Assembly (NCBI GenBank): GCA_030544235.1
Contig: CM060470.1
Location: 26,005,098-26,069,097, forward strand
From: Lepturacanthus savala
Lineage: Eukaryota > Chordata > Actinopteri > Scombriformes > Trichiuridae
Reading direction: 5' to 3'
Length of the DNA stretch: 64,000 bases
Position numbers and translations under genes: made by a program. Every line of letters starts with the position of its first letter. Positions within the stretch are counted from its first letter, which is position 1. The notes beneath the pieces were generated by a model. It made no database searches, had not been told where the DNA came from, and saw only the letters and a program-made list of their open reading frames with translations. Positions 12,581 through 26,730 of the stretch are shown piece after piece.

Positions 12581-14949
12581 GAGGGGGGTTCTTGTAAGGT
12601 GAGAGAAGCAGAGAATTTATGAAGGAGAAGAAAAAAGAAGCGTAGAAGAAATCTGGAGATTATGGTGTGGTGGTGTGGGGGGTGGGGGTGGGTGAAGGAG
12701 TGATTAGGGGAAAGTGCGGCGAGCAGCATAGAAGGTTTTTAAGTACAGTAGTCAGACAAGGTCAGAGCCCATTAATGGCAAGACAAAAATGGGTAGGAAT
12801 TAAGAAGATGAGCTTCGGCTGGTTGAGGAGAGACGCAAGTCAGAAAAAGAGCCTGATGACAGGGAGGGAGGAAGGCAGTGAGACAGACTCCTAGTTAACC
12901 ACTTTGCCACTTAGACCTTGTTAGCACTGATGCACTCTGCAGCGTGACGCATGTTTTTACACCTTTCGGCACTAAATTGTAGCAGCTATAGCAAAACAGA
13001 GGTAACTATGAGAAAGGTAGATGACAGGAAACCCATGTTGGATGAAAAGCGAGAGGCTTTTAAAAGTCCTTCTACCAGTCTCAGTCTCAGGGGAAAAAAA
13101 AAACTGGACTAATTTTGAGAATTCTTTTGTCGATGAACTTTTTTTGATGTTTATTGGAATCCTTTGACGTAATGAAATGAATGGTAATTATATGTGTTTG
13201 TGTGAATCTGCAGTTATGTTGCCGCCAGTTGCATTTAATTATATAGTTTGTTTGAGAAAACACTATACTTCATCACACGATGCAGTCGGTAGCTGTTCAA
13301 CAGTTTTCCATCTTATCACATGTTATTTATTAAGAGTTGTGATGAATTTGGAGATGTTCAATGTCTGCTTTTTTCTCAGAGCACTTCAAACATGTCTATA
13401 TTGAATATTCCATTCAAATAGTTAGATAGTTAATTCATAATAGTTAATGAAGAACTAATTAGTCACTCTTTGGTCATCTCTTTGGTACTCTTAATACATG
13501 AAAATACTAAAACGCTCCCTCAAGTTCCCCATTATCTATTCCTCTATAATTTGTTGGTAACACATCATAAATTGAAACATATTCTGCTTTAAACAATATT
13601 TGTGTCGGATATGTTTTTTCCACAAACAAAAAAAAACTGTTATAAATTCATACCATAAAAAATCCAGAATCCATAATAAGAATATACAAATTTTGTTATT
13701 TTTCAAAAGTTTATCTTCTAGACACAAAATATCTTTCAGTGAAATTATCTATTTCACTGAAAGGTTCATTGTCAGTGTCAACCTTGCTCTTGTGTAAGTT
13801 GCATATTGGACCACAATTGGTTTCAAAACTCATTGTAATGCAACAAAATCATCCTGTAGGTGCAAAGCGTTACACACATTTGAGATGTACTCAGAGAAAT
13901 CGTTTTCAGCAGATGAATGAAGAAACGTTCTTCTAGCCTCAAACTCTTCTACAAATCTGAGTGAGGTGAGTGAAGGAGAAGTGTGGTTACAATATGAAAA
14001 ACAAGTTTTAGTGGTGAGGGACTTTATAAATGCATCATGCAAACATAGGTTAGGTGGGAATGTCATTTTAGTCACAGAAATGTAGTTTACGGTATATTTA
14101 GAGTTCACACTCACTGAGGTCAATACAAAATGCAATGATGTATATGCATTCATTCTCTCATAAAAGGTAAAAAAGGATTTAGAACCTAGTTTGCAGCTAT
14201 TTCAACAATGATATGAAGTTCAGCCTTGGGGGGATATTGTATGTGTAACCTATTGTGTAGCTGTGCTAAGGACAGCAGCAGTAGTAACTTGGCCTTTGAG
14301 GGAGCTGCAGGACTTCGGGGGGGTGGGGGGGGATCTATTCCTAGCCTTGAAAGTGTGTAGGTGTGTGTGTATCTGAGACTTAGGGGGGGCTGCTCAGTGG
14401 CCAAACTATAGTCCCTCATCCAGAATTTGAAATAAGGTCATCGTCCCCGGGAGGCCCCAAGTCAAAGCCTCCCTTCTTCACCTGCCCTTTAACTCTCTTC
14501 ATCGCCTCATTTTCTTAATTTAACTCTTCACCCGGGCCCTATGTTTCCTTATTTCTTTTACTTTACTTTCCTCATTTTCCTTCCATTTCTCATTTGTTTA
14601 AACCATGATGGCCTTCTCTGACACGTCTTCCTAAGAGAGCATTTACATGGAAGAAGAAGAACATCATTGTCACCTCTTCAGCTGTGCATCTATTAAATAT
14701 TACCTTTTACCTCAACTGTTGGAGCTTGATTTTGTTTGTTTTTGTGTTGGCCTATGGAAAAAAAGCAAATTCTTCCAGTAATGTCATTGGCCTTAAAACT
14801 GTAATTTGATTGGAAAAATGAATTTTATGGATTAGCGAAACAATAAAAACAGAAATGGCATCGTTAGTAGATAAGGCAGGTAATAAGTGTATTAATGGTT
14901 CTATGTGTAGTGTGTGTATGTGTGAGTGTGTGTGTGCCTGGAGCCGCAC
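12581..14949. other. upstream flank, no gene
   Basis: Mixed unique DNA. About 12660-12700 is GT/GGGG-rich, and two long G runs (GGGGGGG, GGGGGGGG) occur at about 14317-14333. A perfect 13-bp inverted repeat lies at 13733-13763 and is listed separately. Open frames here (for example 13830-14153 minus) have no family features. Confidence 0.4.
13733..13763. repeat. perfect short inverted repeat (hairpin)
   Basis: Two 13-bp arms, CTTTCAGTGAAAT at 13733-13745 and its exact reverse complement at 13751-13763, around a 5-bp spacer. A further imperfect four-base pairing is possible about 5-9 bp outside the arms. Confidence 0.8.
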
Positions 14950-15200
14950 AGATGCATATCCAATAGGAGGCAGAGTGAGCAGGACAATAACACACTATTC
15001 TTATGCTAATCAAGGAGGCCATTAATGTTTACATTCAAAATCAGGCCTTCCAAAGAAATACATTCACTCCCTGCTAAACTGGGATAATTAGTTCCCTCTT
15101 AAACCCATATTCCATTAACTCAGGTGAATCCATCTGAGTTTCATCAAATTTCCCCTTCATTTTGCATGATAATGCAATTTAAAAGCAAATGACATATTCA
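14950..15200. promoter_or_regulatory. candidate enhancer with POU sites
   Basis: Unique block with ATGCTAAT near 15003, GGATAATTAG near 15081, and two closely spaced octamer-like sites, TTTGCAT at 15161-15167 and ATGCAAT at 15172-15178. POU/homeodomain composition of this kind is common in neural enhancers near SoxB1 genes. No conservation data. Confidence 0.35.
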
Positions 15201-15668
15201 GACTACTCGGAGAGGGAGAGCACCTATGAGAAAATAATATATGTGTAAAAGGCTTTTTTGTTCTATTTTACATGTATCTGTAAATATATAAAAGTGTTTT
15301 CCCATAATTCACAATGACTGATTTATGCATAAATTCATCTTTAACTGTAATCAGCTTATTAGAGATTAGTGTATTAAATGCTTGCTGCCGGTTTTCTGCA
15401 TACTTTGTATATATGACACTTCATATTATGGTATCACCCTGATGCTGTAAGTTTGAGGCTGTGTGAATTTCCTCATTTGAAGGGGCTTACTCCAACAGAG
15501 AGGCCCCTAAAATCATCACTGAAATAACACAGGGACCAAAATGCACCTATCTTGTTTGACCCTTAATGTGATGTGTTTTCATTCATATTCCTTTATAATA
15601 CAGACATTTACTGTGCTGAAAACACTTATGATTTATATACAGTAAGTAGGTAGCTTCTCATACCCCCC
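15201..15668. other. AT-rich spacer
   Basis: AT-rich unique DNA. No gene or structured element seen. Confidence 0.45.
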
Positions 15669-15675
15669 CTCTCTT

Positions 15676-15766
<91 letters not shown>
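15669..15766. repeat. (CT)n(CA)n compound microsatellite
   Basis: CT-rich run at 15669-15688 passing directly into about 78 bp of CA repeats. Confidence 0.96.
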
Positions 15767-15768
<2 letters not shown>

Positions 15769-16249
15769 GTAATGGATAGGAGCTGGCTGAGGGCGTCTGT
15801 CAGGGGCGACTGTTCTAATCAGAGCAGTGGGGAGAGAGATAAAGGAGAAAATAATGAGTGTGGCATCAGGCCTTTCATGGCGCAACAAAAGGCCACGGGA
15901 TCAGATAGACACACACAATGTGGAGAGGAGAGGAAGGGAGGAGAGAGAAGAGAGAGAAAGAGAGGGACAGGAGGAGGCAGAGCGGGGAGAGAGAATGAGG
16001 GATAGACAGGGAATGAGTTTGCTAATAAGCCTTCTTGCACCATAGGTGATGTAGGCAACAGTAGGCTACATTACTGTATGAAACAGCAAGCTTATGCCTG
16101 GCTTCACAAGGATGCCATCAAGTGGGCTTGATGGAAGTTTCTATGACAACATCAATCATTTCAGTTTCGAGTAGTCCTTCAGCGGGAACTGATTATAAAT
16201 GCATTTTCTTGTACACATCCTTCTATTTTCTGCCTCAAAATACATTGTC
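15767..16249. other. unique block followed by polypurine tract
   Basis: About 15770-15905 is unique, with a TTCTAATCAGAGC core, and may be a regulatory block. About 15915-16005 is almost pure A/G on the plus strand, able to form purine-rich non-B structures. No gene is supported. Confidence 0.35.
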
Positions 16250-16720
16250 AGCCGCGTGCCCTCTTTCTTCCTGCAGGTTAGTGCTGCTTCATTTACTGTC
16301 TGCGTGATAATTTCCAGTCATCCTTTCATTATTAATGCCTAATTTACCCAGATTACACTTCTTTGATTATTAATGCCTAATTTATCCTGATGACTCCGAT
16401 CATTAGACAGTGCCTAAACTGAAAGCAAACAACCTTAGTGGTCTTCCAATGTACCGGTACAGCCTCTTCTACAGATAATGACACTGTTCAGAGAAGCCAG
16501 CGGGCCTGCGAGCGTTAAGTCAATGCCCACGTTTTTACCAAAACTCCCATCAAACTTTAAAGAGAAAAGAAATACTAATTAGAAACTGCAAGCTAGGAGA
16601 AATGAGCAGGCAGACTCAGAACAGAAAATCCTATTCAGAGACTTAATGAGCTTGTCGAAGCTGAATAATTGATTTCTAATTCTAGCCTGCAGCTGTTGAC
16701 CCAACCAGGGAGTGTTTTGA
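16250..16720. promoter_or_regulatory. candidate enhancer with duplicated homeodomain box
   Basis: Unique block containing a 26-bp box (16328-16353) built around ATTATTAATGCCTAATTTA that recurs at 16366-16391 with 24 of 26 bases identical, then TCATTAG, GATAATGAC, CTAATTAG and CTTTAAAG cores. The duplicated homeodomain arrangement is the strongest sequence-intrinsic hint of a regulatory element in this part of the window. Confidence 0.4.
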
Positions 16721-16859
16721 ATGGAACTGAAATATGTTGCGCTCTGACTTGGCACTGTTGGCTTTCTGCTACTATTACCAAATACTGTCATGTCTACCAC
16801 ACACTTTAAACATTTTACTTTGGACTGAAGCTGTAAAGTTTTCTCTGTTAAGTTATTCA

Positions 16860-17285
16860 ATTTCAGCGCACAAACAAACTAGGCTCCCCCTTTGAAATTC
16901 ATCACAGGTAATTCCCTTGACAACTTAATCCTCTTTCAGATCTTGTTCAATATTTTAGACTGGACACAATTTAATAAAAGGCTTTTTGATTTTCAGCTGT
17001 GAAAGCCCAGTGAGGTAAATTCTCCCAGCGTATAAAAGCGTTGGGAACCACAGTCCATATCAGATTGTAGGTGTTTTATGTTTCCCTCATTTGCTGCGGA
17101 GTGATTCTTTGTTGCCCTGTGTGGACGATCATATCCTGGGGGCTCTGGGGCAGGAGCAGCACAGAGCACCCTGTGTGTGAACCACAGCCGCCCAGCGTCC
17201 CTGTAAGATGACCGCACGGAAAATAGGCCTAATTATTGCCGTGACAGCCCATGCTATCATATTCTGCCAGATCAGTCACTACATA
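16860..17285. promoter_or_regulatory. candidate conserved noncoding block
   Basis: Non-repetitive sequence with TAATCC, TTCTTTGTTG (SOX-like, near 17107), CCTAATTATTGCC (near 17229) and TGCTATCATATTC cores, evenly mixed in composition. It lacks microsatellites or mobile elements. Judged by texture only. Confidence 0.33.
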
Positions 17286-19331
<2,046 letters not shown>

Positions 19332-19429
19332 AGTGTGTGTCTCTGTGCTCGCGTGTGCGCGTATGTAGCGTTTTGCTTGGAAAGAAAAGAATACAGTAGT
19401 AGCCCTTGTAACCCAGCCCTGCCCTCCAC

Positions 19430-19620
19430 CCCCAGCCCCTCCCGCTGTCACTGGCCATGTGTAGTGTGTAATAGGCACTGACAGTCGTCGCGCAGGTCAG
19501 TAACCCTGTGGCCCTGTCTAATTGAGGCTAAGGATCCCAGCTTGTCGTGCCATCTATAATTAACCACATCATCTGCAGCCGTATGAAAGATTCAGCTGGA
19601 CTGGGAGTGGCTGACACATG
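19430..19620. promoter_or_regulatory. candidate conserved noncoding block
   Basis: Unique sequence with CTAATTGAGG, CTATAATTAACC, a CATCATCTGCAG E-box-like core and GC-rich segments (GTCGTCGCGC). Composition contrasts with the adjacent GT tract. Confidence 0.33.
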
Positions 19621-20379
19621 ATCCCTCTGTTGGTGTTTACTGCTCCTGTGTATATGTGTGTGAGTTAGTGCATGTGTTGCACGCTGACTTGAAAGAATCT
19701 TCTGATTTTAGCCAACAGGTGGAAGAAATTATTAAAATCATTTATGCTTCTTATTTTGATCAAACATATGCATAGACATCTGCAACTGGGTTAAATTACT
19801 TAAACTGCATGTATAGTTGCAGTCGTATATGAGTTTGCAGAAGATCTTATTGTTTTTGATGAATGGAAGCCACCTGCACAGAGATCCCCATGTATCCCTC
19901 CTTCCTTCACTGCATTTCCAGCCCCCGCTCTCCCTAGCTTGATCTTTGCCGTGACAGAAACTTGAAGGGTACACTGCCCCTTCAAACACCTTGGCTCTGC
20001 TTTCCCTTGCCCTCACCTCCACCACCTCCTCCTTCTCCTCCTCGTGTTCGTGCAGCTCTCCCGGCTCACCCTACACCCCACTCAGCTCCTCTCTCTTTCC
20101 TGTCTATGCCTTTGAAATACGGCTTTCAAAAATGCTGCTTTTTGAATTAATGAATCATTTTTCGCCAGGTGTCGTTGGGGGGAGGAGGGAGGGGGAGAAG
20201 AGGCAGGATGGGAGGGGGGGCAAACGGGACGGAGTGGGGGCTAATAAATACAGAGTAGAGAGAGTCTCACCACTACTAATCCCTCCCCTTCCAACCTTCC
20301 CACACACACACACACACACACAGACACACACACACACTTGCGCACACGCCTTTGCTCTCCTCCCGTAGCCCTCCACCCC
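19621..20379. other. pyrimidine-rich and G-rich flank
   Basis: About 19990-20110 is C/T-rich. About 20168-20240 is very G-rich (several runs of three or more G with short spacers), a good G-quadruplex candidate on the plus strand. About 20301-20338 is a CA microsatellite. No gene. Confidence 0.45.
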
Positions 20380-20585
20380 CAGCCCTAGATGAAAGGCCTG
20401 GCTCGTTCCTGTACCTTTAATTTAAAGCTGAAAAGGAAAACGAGAGCGGGGGGTGCGAATGCGCTTATGAATATGGAGAAAATTGAATGAGAACCGTCCC
20501 TTTGAATAAATCAGTATGAATGTCCCTTGGCCTTGTTTGGAGGAAGGTTGCAGGAGACCCTTGGATATACAGATGGATAGCAGCT
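20380..20585. promoter_or_regulatory. candidate conserved noncoding block
   Basis: Unique sequence with CCTTTAATTTAAAG, CTTATGAATATGGAG and CCTTTGAATAAATCAG cores. No repeat content. Enhancer-like texture, unverified. Confidence 0.3.
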
Positions 20586-20595
20586 TGATGGACCA

Positions 20596-20622
20596 GTGTG
20601 TGTGTGTGTGTGTGTGTGTGTG
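20596..20622. repeat. (TG)n microsatellite
   Basis: About 27 bp of TG units. Confidence 0.93.
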
Positions 20623-21479
20623 GTCTGTGCACAATGATTCAGGTGAATAAAAAAATAACCATTTGTTGATATATCTGAAAAAGTGATCATAACTCTCATA
20701 GTTATTATTAGTAATCACTAGTAATTTGGAAGTGATAATAACCGACATGTGCACATACAGATGCATATTGTAGATGAGATGTGAGTTCAGCCTGAGTGGT
20801 GCATGTCCTTGGAAAGGTAGAACAACAAAAGAACTAATAGCTGTGTGTCTATGGATACTCTTAAGTTGATATTATATGCATGTAGAAGCTCAGAGGTGCA
20901 CCACTGCAGACTATCAATTATTAATTAATTTTTCTAAAACAATCACAATTAACAATAATAAATTATTTCAACATATACTTGTTATGATGTACAGGGCCAA
21001 TACACATGGCTGCAACAATAAAATTGCTGCTGCCCGTGGATGGGTTGGAACATGAGCCTCTGGAGAAAAGGAGCAAAGGTACTACATCACACACCAAAGA
21101 CCATACTGTGTATACATCATTATCTCATATCTACATTAGTGGTGAGTAGAGACGCATCGTGATCTGATTTAGCAGATTGCAGTAACTGATCAAACTAGCA
21201 TGTCGCACCATCAGGAAAAAAACTTCTAGGTTTCAGTAAGTTAGAAAAAATGCAGGAAAAGTCCCCACAGTCAGGTGGGGATGAGATTAGAGTTTAGGTT
21301 GTTAATTGATTAACATGGTTGCCAATTAATTTTCTATTTGTCTATTTTCATTATCAATTCATTGATTAAATGACAAACATTTTAATGGATCCAATTTCTC
21401 AAACATGAAGAATTGACACTTGCCTTATATTGTTGTTACGATGGACATTTTTAAGTATTTTCTGAATAAATATTCAGTG
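20623..21479. other. AT-rich flank, possible diverged repeats
   Basis: AT-rich. About 21295-21400 has the 'ATTGATTAA...ATCAATTCATTGATTAAATG' texture of common teleost interspersed repeats, too diverged to assign. No gene. Confidence 0.35.
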
Positions 21480-21715
21480 TAATTCAATTCAATTCATTTT
21501 GTATAGCCCCAAATCACAAATCACAGTAATCGCCCCAATGTGCTTTACAGTCCGTACAATACAGTATCCCTTATCCTTACATATCATCGTACAAGAAAAA
21601 ACTCCAGAAAAAAAACCTTTAACAGGGAGGAAAAAAAAATATAAGAAACCTCAGGAAGAGCAACAGAGGAGGGATCCCTCTTCCAGGATGGACAGGCGTG
21701 CAATAGATAGAATAG
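21480..21715 (-). mobile_element. common teleost interspersed repeat, truncated
   Basis: Starts with AATTCAATTCAATTCATTTT and TATAGCCCCAAATCACAAATC, contains the A-rich CTCCAGAAAAAAAACC section and ends with GGATCCCTCTTCCAGGATGG. I recognise these as parts of a very abundant fish repeat that usually reads in the opposite direction and ends in a TGAATTGAATT tail. A second copy in the opposite orientation lies at about 28.1-28.3 kb. Family name not asserted. Confidence 0.7.
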
Positions 21716-23757
21716 AATTATTCTATCAATGGAGAAAATAATACTATATAATACTAAATAGATTAATCAATCTTAAAGACAACCTTTAATTATCAACATA
21801 GATATGTGGGTGAAATGTCACTGCAAATTGTCATAAAAAAATGTAAATATCTTGTAATATTATGATAATATGTTAAGGTCATAGTGACAACCAACACGGC
21901 ACACTTGCAATATATGAGAATATAATCATTATATAATTTATTGGTCTTTGTGGAGAGCATGTATGTATGTAAGCCATGGACAGACAAAAAAAGAATATAT
22001 GGCTGCTTCTGACTCAACATCATGAATGAATTCCAAAACATGCAACAGGTTCTGAGATTGATTCATCTATTTTTCCTACAATTCAATAAGAACCTGAAAC
22101 ATGCAAAAATTTGGCTCTCAATGGCATTCACACCAAATAATAACATACTGGAACCTTGTTGTGTCACATTGTTCAGTGGAACTGAATCAACTTTCAGAAT
22201 GTTGTTTCATTGTGCTAAAATGAAGCTGTTGATGCAAAACAGGACAACACATCCTGAGATGGCACCTCAGCACCCTAACATCTCAGAATACATTTACTTT
22301 GTCTCCATGTAGGATGCAAGTATTCCAACAGCTTATGTACACAGCATATTTCATTCTAGGCGGAAACACAATGTGGTCATCATAATCATCATCTTTTTTA
22401 TATAGTAAGTTAGTCAAACCCCGTCACCAAGAAATGACATGTATGAACTATGATGTTTTGACTGAGGTCTTTTAGGTCTCCTACCTAAACTTTCTTTATA
22501 TAAAAAAACAGTTTAACAATGCTTTTGCTGCCCTGTGTGGACTGAATTAGATTAAATGATTGTCATTACTCTGTATCATTTTGAGGTTGTTTCTAACCTA
22601 GGCTTCAGTCTATTGTGAGAGGGAGGCATGGAGAAATTGAATTCCCAGGTACTTGGGAGAACAAGGAGATACTGATTCACTCTCATGAGTTAAATACTAA
22701 TTGAAGGCCGCAGAGGTTTGGTTGTGAATTCTGAGAGTCCAGTCTGAATGGCACACAGCCTTGGACTGAGAACGCCACAATAGAAAGCGCTAACAGCGGT
22801 GTGTTTACTCTTGCTATGAGTAGGTATACAGACACTCTTTTTTATTGACAGAGAATAAGGGATTGATTTCATGTATGTACAGACACATATACTCACACAA
22901 ACATACTAGAAACATCCATCAATAAATTAACAGTTTTATGACAATATTATAAATTCAATAAGTGTATTTATTTGAAATGGAAATGCATATGCCTCTGTGA
23001 ATGATAGAAAGGACAGTTGTTTAAATAATTATTAATAATAATAATAATTAATATATGAAAGCAAATTTGTAACTAAAGTGAGAAAGTCACATGTTGTTCT
23101 TCTTGTTCATTTAATATTTGTCCAATAACATACCCATAACACTCATAAACCTGGTATGGATTCAGCTAATGACCACTATACTTTAATTCACACATGTTGT
23201 ATGACTGATTACTACTGATTACTACTATTGGTAGTCAGAAAGGCATTTAATTATAGTGAGGTGTTAAACCAGTAGTGACTATTTTCTACTTTAAATGCAC
23301 AATATGCAATTTTATGCCACTAAAGTTCTCTCAGTCAAAACAATAACAAAAGATGGAGTTGATGTCATGAAGTCACGGGGGATCATGGGAGTTGTTGTTT
23401 GTTTAGGTCACTAGCTGTGCAATAAATCTGCAATTTAAAGCTCAACTGAGCAATATTAATGATAAGCATTTAAATCGGTGGCCTCGGGTTAATGTAAAAG
23501 GGTGTTACTACTGCCACTGAAATTATAAACCTGAGTGTCTTGCTCTATGTGGCTTCTAGCCTTTTTCAGCAATCATTTACAATAAGTGGCTGGTGAAGAC
23601 ACACACCAAAGAAATGCAGATACTGTATTTAGAGTCAATGGAACAAACAGGTGATAAAATTGAACTGGACTGGACTTGAATTTGACATGTGTCAAGAATC
23701 TCGATGGTAGCATAGATGCCTTCTTGGTTCACTGTACTAGCATATTCATGAAAATTC
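21716..23757. other. AT-rich flank, no gene
   Basis: AT-rich unique DNA with short (TAA)n runs near 23027-23045. No coding potential beyond short chance frames. Confidence 0.45.
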
Positions 23758-23795
23758 CAGTGAAAAGATGTGTGGAGCCATACATCTTTTCACTG
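23758..23795. repeat. perfect 14-bp inverted repeat (hairpin)
   Basis: Arms CAGTGAAAAGATGT (23758-23771) and its exact reverse complement (23782-23795) around a 10-bp spacer. Sequence outside the arms does not pair well, so this is shorter than a normal microRNA precursor. Confidence 0.8.
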
Positions 23796-25351
23796 CATTG
23801 AGCTTCAGCATGGATTGTATATGGGTTTTCCGTTCACCACAGTTGGACATTTTGAAATCCTATATAATGGCTTTAAGGGGTAGTCTGGATCTGTCAGGTA
23901 AAGCTACTTGTTTAGGAGCAAGCTTTGTAATCATTAAATAATAATAGAAGACTATTAATGACTAATAGCATGACTGAACCCTGGCCTCTGGTGTCTATGG
24001 GTGGGTGTTACACAGCTTGCCCCCCCGCGCTTTTTTTTTTTTTAATGAAAAGAGCCTCATATTACCTCAATTTAAAAAGCGACACCAGCTGAGACCTGTG
24101 TAGTCTGACTTCCAGCGGGTTAACTTCTCAGTAATGTTAGAGAGTACTCCTGGGCGTGTTAGTACACTGTCAAATCACGGTTAGGTGTGGCTAAATTTGC
24201 AATAGAGCACACATCAAACCACACCCAACAGGGAGCTGAAAAACTTGAAACCAGGTATAACGTTACTCTTTAAAGTTGACTCCATAGACAGTGCCTAGCC
24301 AACAGCTGACAGATCTAGAAGCAAAAGCACTGATAACCTGTTCTTTCCGACGTGTTTTCCAGCCACATTGGAAATCTAATGTTTCAAAGGTGGAGTGAAA
24401 AACTGTCCATCACAGAGAGGGGACGGACATGGAAGAGACACCGAGGATACTGTTTAAATACAGGTGCATATTTCCAGACAGTCTTTCCTGGAAGGCAGTC
24501 ATAGTGTCACTCTCAACTGTTCACATGGAAAGTGACATAGATAACTGTGTCATGAATGAAAAAGGAGAGCAAAAGAGAGAAGATGAAACCCTGGCTCCTC
24601 TCTCATGCACAGCTGGCCAATCATTGCATTTAGTGGGCGTGAATGTCGACTTGTCCATTTTGGACAGTTGCGTTTACAGCCCCTCACTTTTATTGGGCTT
24701 TTCCAATGCTGAAAATCATGTCTGAGCATAGAGCAACCTTTAGCCTACAATGGCTAACAAATAAGAACTAGTCCCACTATGCCGCATCACACTTAACATG
24801 GACTGTTGTGAGGCAGATTCTGAAGAATGTGGCAACACAGCACTGATTAGTTAAAGTAGGCTAGCTGATGAGAGTACAGGATGGACATGGAGGATACAGT
24901 TGCTCACTTTGCTGCTGTACATCAGCAGTGAGTTAGAAAAGACAATGAAAATATATTTAAAAAAGACCCTTTTCACATTAATATGTTAACGTCATTGCTT
25001 AAATGTTTCAGGAATTCAAATGTAGAATTTAAAGGGTTCAGTGTTTTCCCTGTGGGATTAAAGGTCGATTTGAAAAAGGATGATCTTGGGATATTTTGAT
25101 GATATTTTTTGCATTTGCAATTTTAGATATTTGCTTCAATATACTAGTTTTCTTCCCAGTAAAATGAAGTAATATATAACAAATTATGGACATCTGCATT
25201 TGCAATGGAAAGGGGCTGTGTGTTGTAAAATATGGCAGCTGGAATTGTATTGTTATATATTTCATTTTAACCATACACATATTCTCCTCTACAGTACAAG
25301 AGAGTGAACTGTGCCTCCTGTCATTGACTCTCTCCATAATCAGGATGTAAC
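23796..25351. other. upstream flank, no gene
   Basis: C run and T run at about 24020-24043, otherwise unique DNA that may include diverged, unassignable repeat fragments (24.0-24.7 kb). The 98-codon frame at 24429-24725 has no domain. Confidence 0.35.
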
Positions 25352-25354
25352 ACA

Positions 25355-25426
<72 letters not shown>
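25352..25426. repeat. (CA)n microsatellite with CAGA interruptions
   Basis: About 75 bp of CA units with two CAGACA breaks. Confidence 0.96.
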
Positions 25427-25428
<2 letters not shown>

Positions 25429-26055
25429 GGTCAACTGTAATATTGTCACAGCTACTGTCAACAGTTTGCACAAAATGTTTGATGTTTGGGACCTTTTACA
25501 TTATAACCTCTTTGGAATTGTGTTGCATTTTATTGATTCATCAATGGCCCAGTGTTCATTCAATACACACATGTCCACATTCCAGTTCCTGTACTGTATT
25601 TCACTACTGAAGGATGGACCAATTGTATACACCCAACAGCAACGAACATGAAACCAGGTTACTGTGCAAAATGAGGTTACCGCTGGAAATTAAGAACTAT
25701 GTTTATATGCGAGGCTGTAACCTGGTAACAAAATCTGAATTTACACGCAGCAGGTCAGCAATCATATTTCACCCCTACCATGCTTTTGAATAAAAGCTGA
25801 CATATTTTAAGTTTGATAATGATTGATTGATTGATTGATTGATTGAGACTTTTTTTTTTCCTGGGCTGATGGAATAGTGTGATAACACATTCACACAGAT
25901 TTATTCATTACAGTACAAATGTGTCTAAAACTTTCCAATAGTTACTGGCTTATTTAGATTTAAAGAGGCTGCAGAGGTTTTGCAGTGTTAATGCAGGAGA
26001 ATCTCTAGTGTTAGATCTCTAGACGCTCCAGCCTTGAAAGCTGACCAACACATAT
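25427..26055. other. flank with short GATT repeat
   Basis: Unique AT-rich DNA. A short (GATT)n run lies at 25821-25846. No gene. Confidence 0.45.
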
Positions 26056-26059
26056 AATT

Positions 26060-26730
26060 ATTAGGACCGTCAATCGATTAAAAGAGTTATTAATCGCAAA
26101 ATGTGAAATTAATCACCCTTCATTTTGAAGCTTGCAATAATGGATATTTAAATTTAAAATTACAGAATTAATGCAGAATGAACACAATGGAAGTATATTT
26201 AAATTCAACTAATATGTGATAACATTTTAGTTTTTAACTTCCAACAAAACCACCAAGGCCATGAACTTTTTAGTTTGAAAGGCAGATTTCTTATCTACAT
26301 AAATAATAACAAAACCCAGGTCTTCAAAGTGCAGCAGAATTCAAAAATGGCTTAGATGACAATCATTTCTTATATGCAGCAATAAAAATGAGAATTAACA
26401 GCAATAAATGTTCATATTCAAGTACCAGTTGATTTTCAACAAGGTAACAATAGTCCTGCAAATATAAAAAAAAGAACCAAAGAGATTCTGATTCACACAT
26501 AAAGGCACACAGAGAGCGATCAAAGGAGCCTTTTCTGCAGCAAAATACAGCCTATTTTTGCTTCTTGACAAGCTATCATCACATGCTTGGTACCACTGGA
26601 TGCCTCCGTTTATTCAGTTTCATAAGATACTCTGATCTTTATAGGTTTAAAACTTTCCCCTGTAACAGGTGATGTGCAGGGTTCAATCTACAGGTTAATA
26701 GCTGGGAAGTCAACACAAATTGCTAGTGCT
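26060..26730. mobile_element. diverged teleost 'TTAATCG'-end interspersed repeat
   Basis: Begins GGACCGTCAATCGATTAAA and ATTAATCGCAAAATG, and its distal half has CTTGACAAGCTATCATCACAT, TTGGTACCACTGGATGCC and AGTTTCATAAGATACTCTG. These match, with drift, an abundant fish repeat whose ends are rich in TTAATCG. The copy is old. The 3' end is uncertain. Confidence 0.6.
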
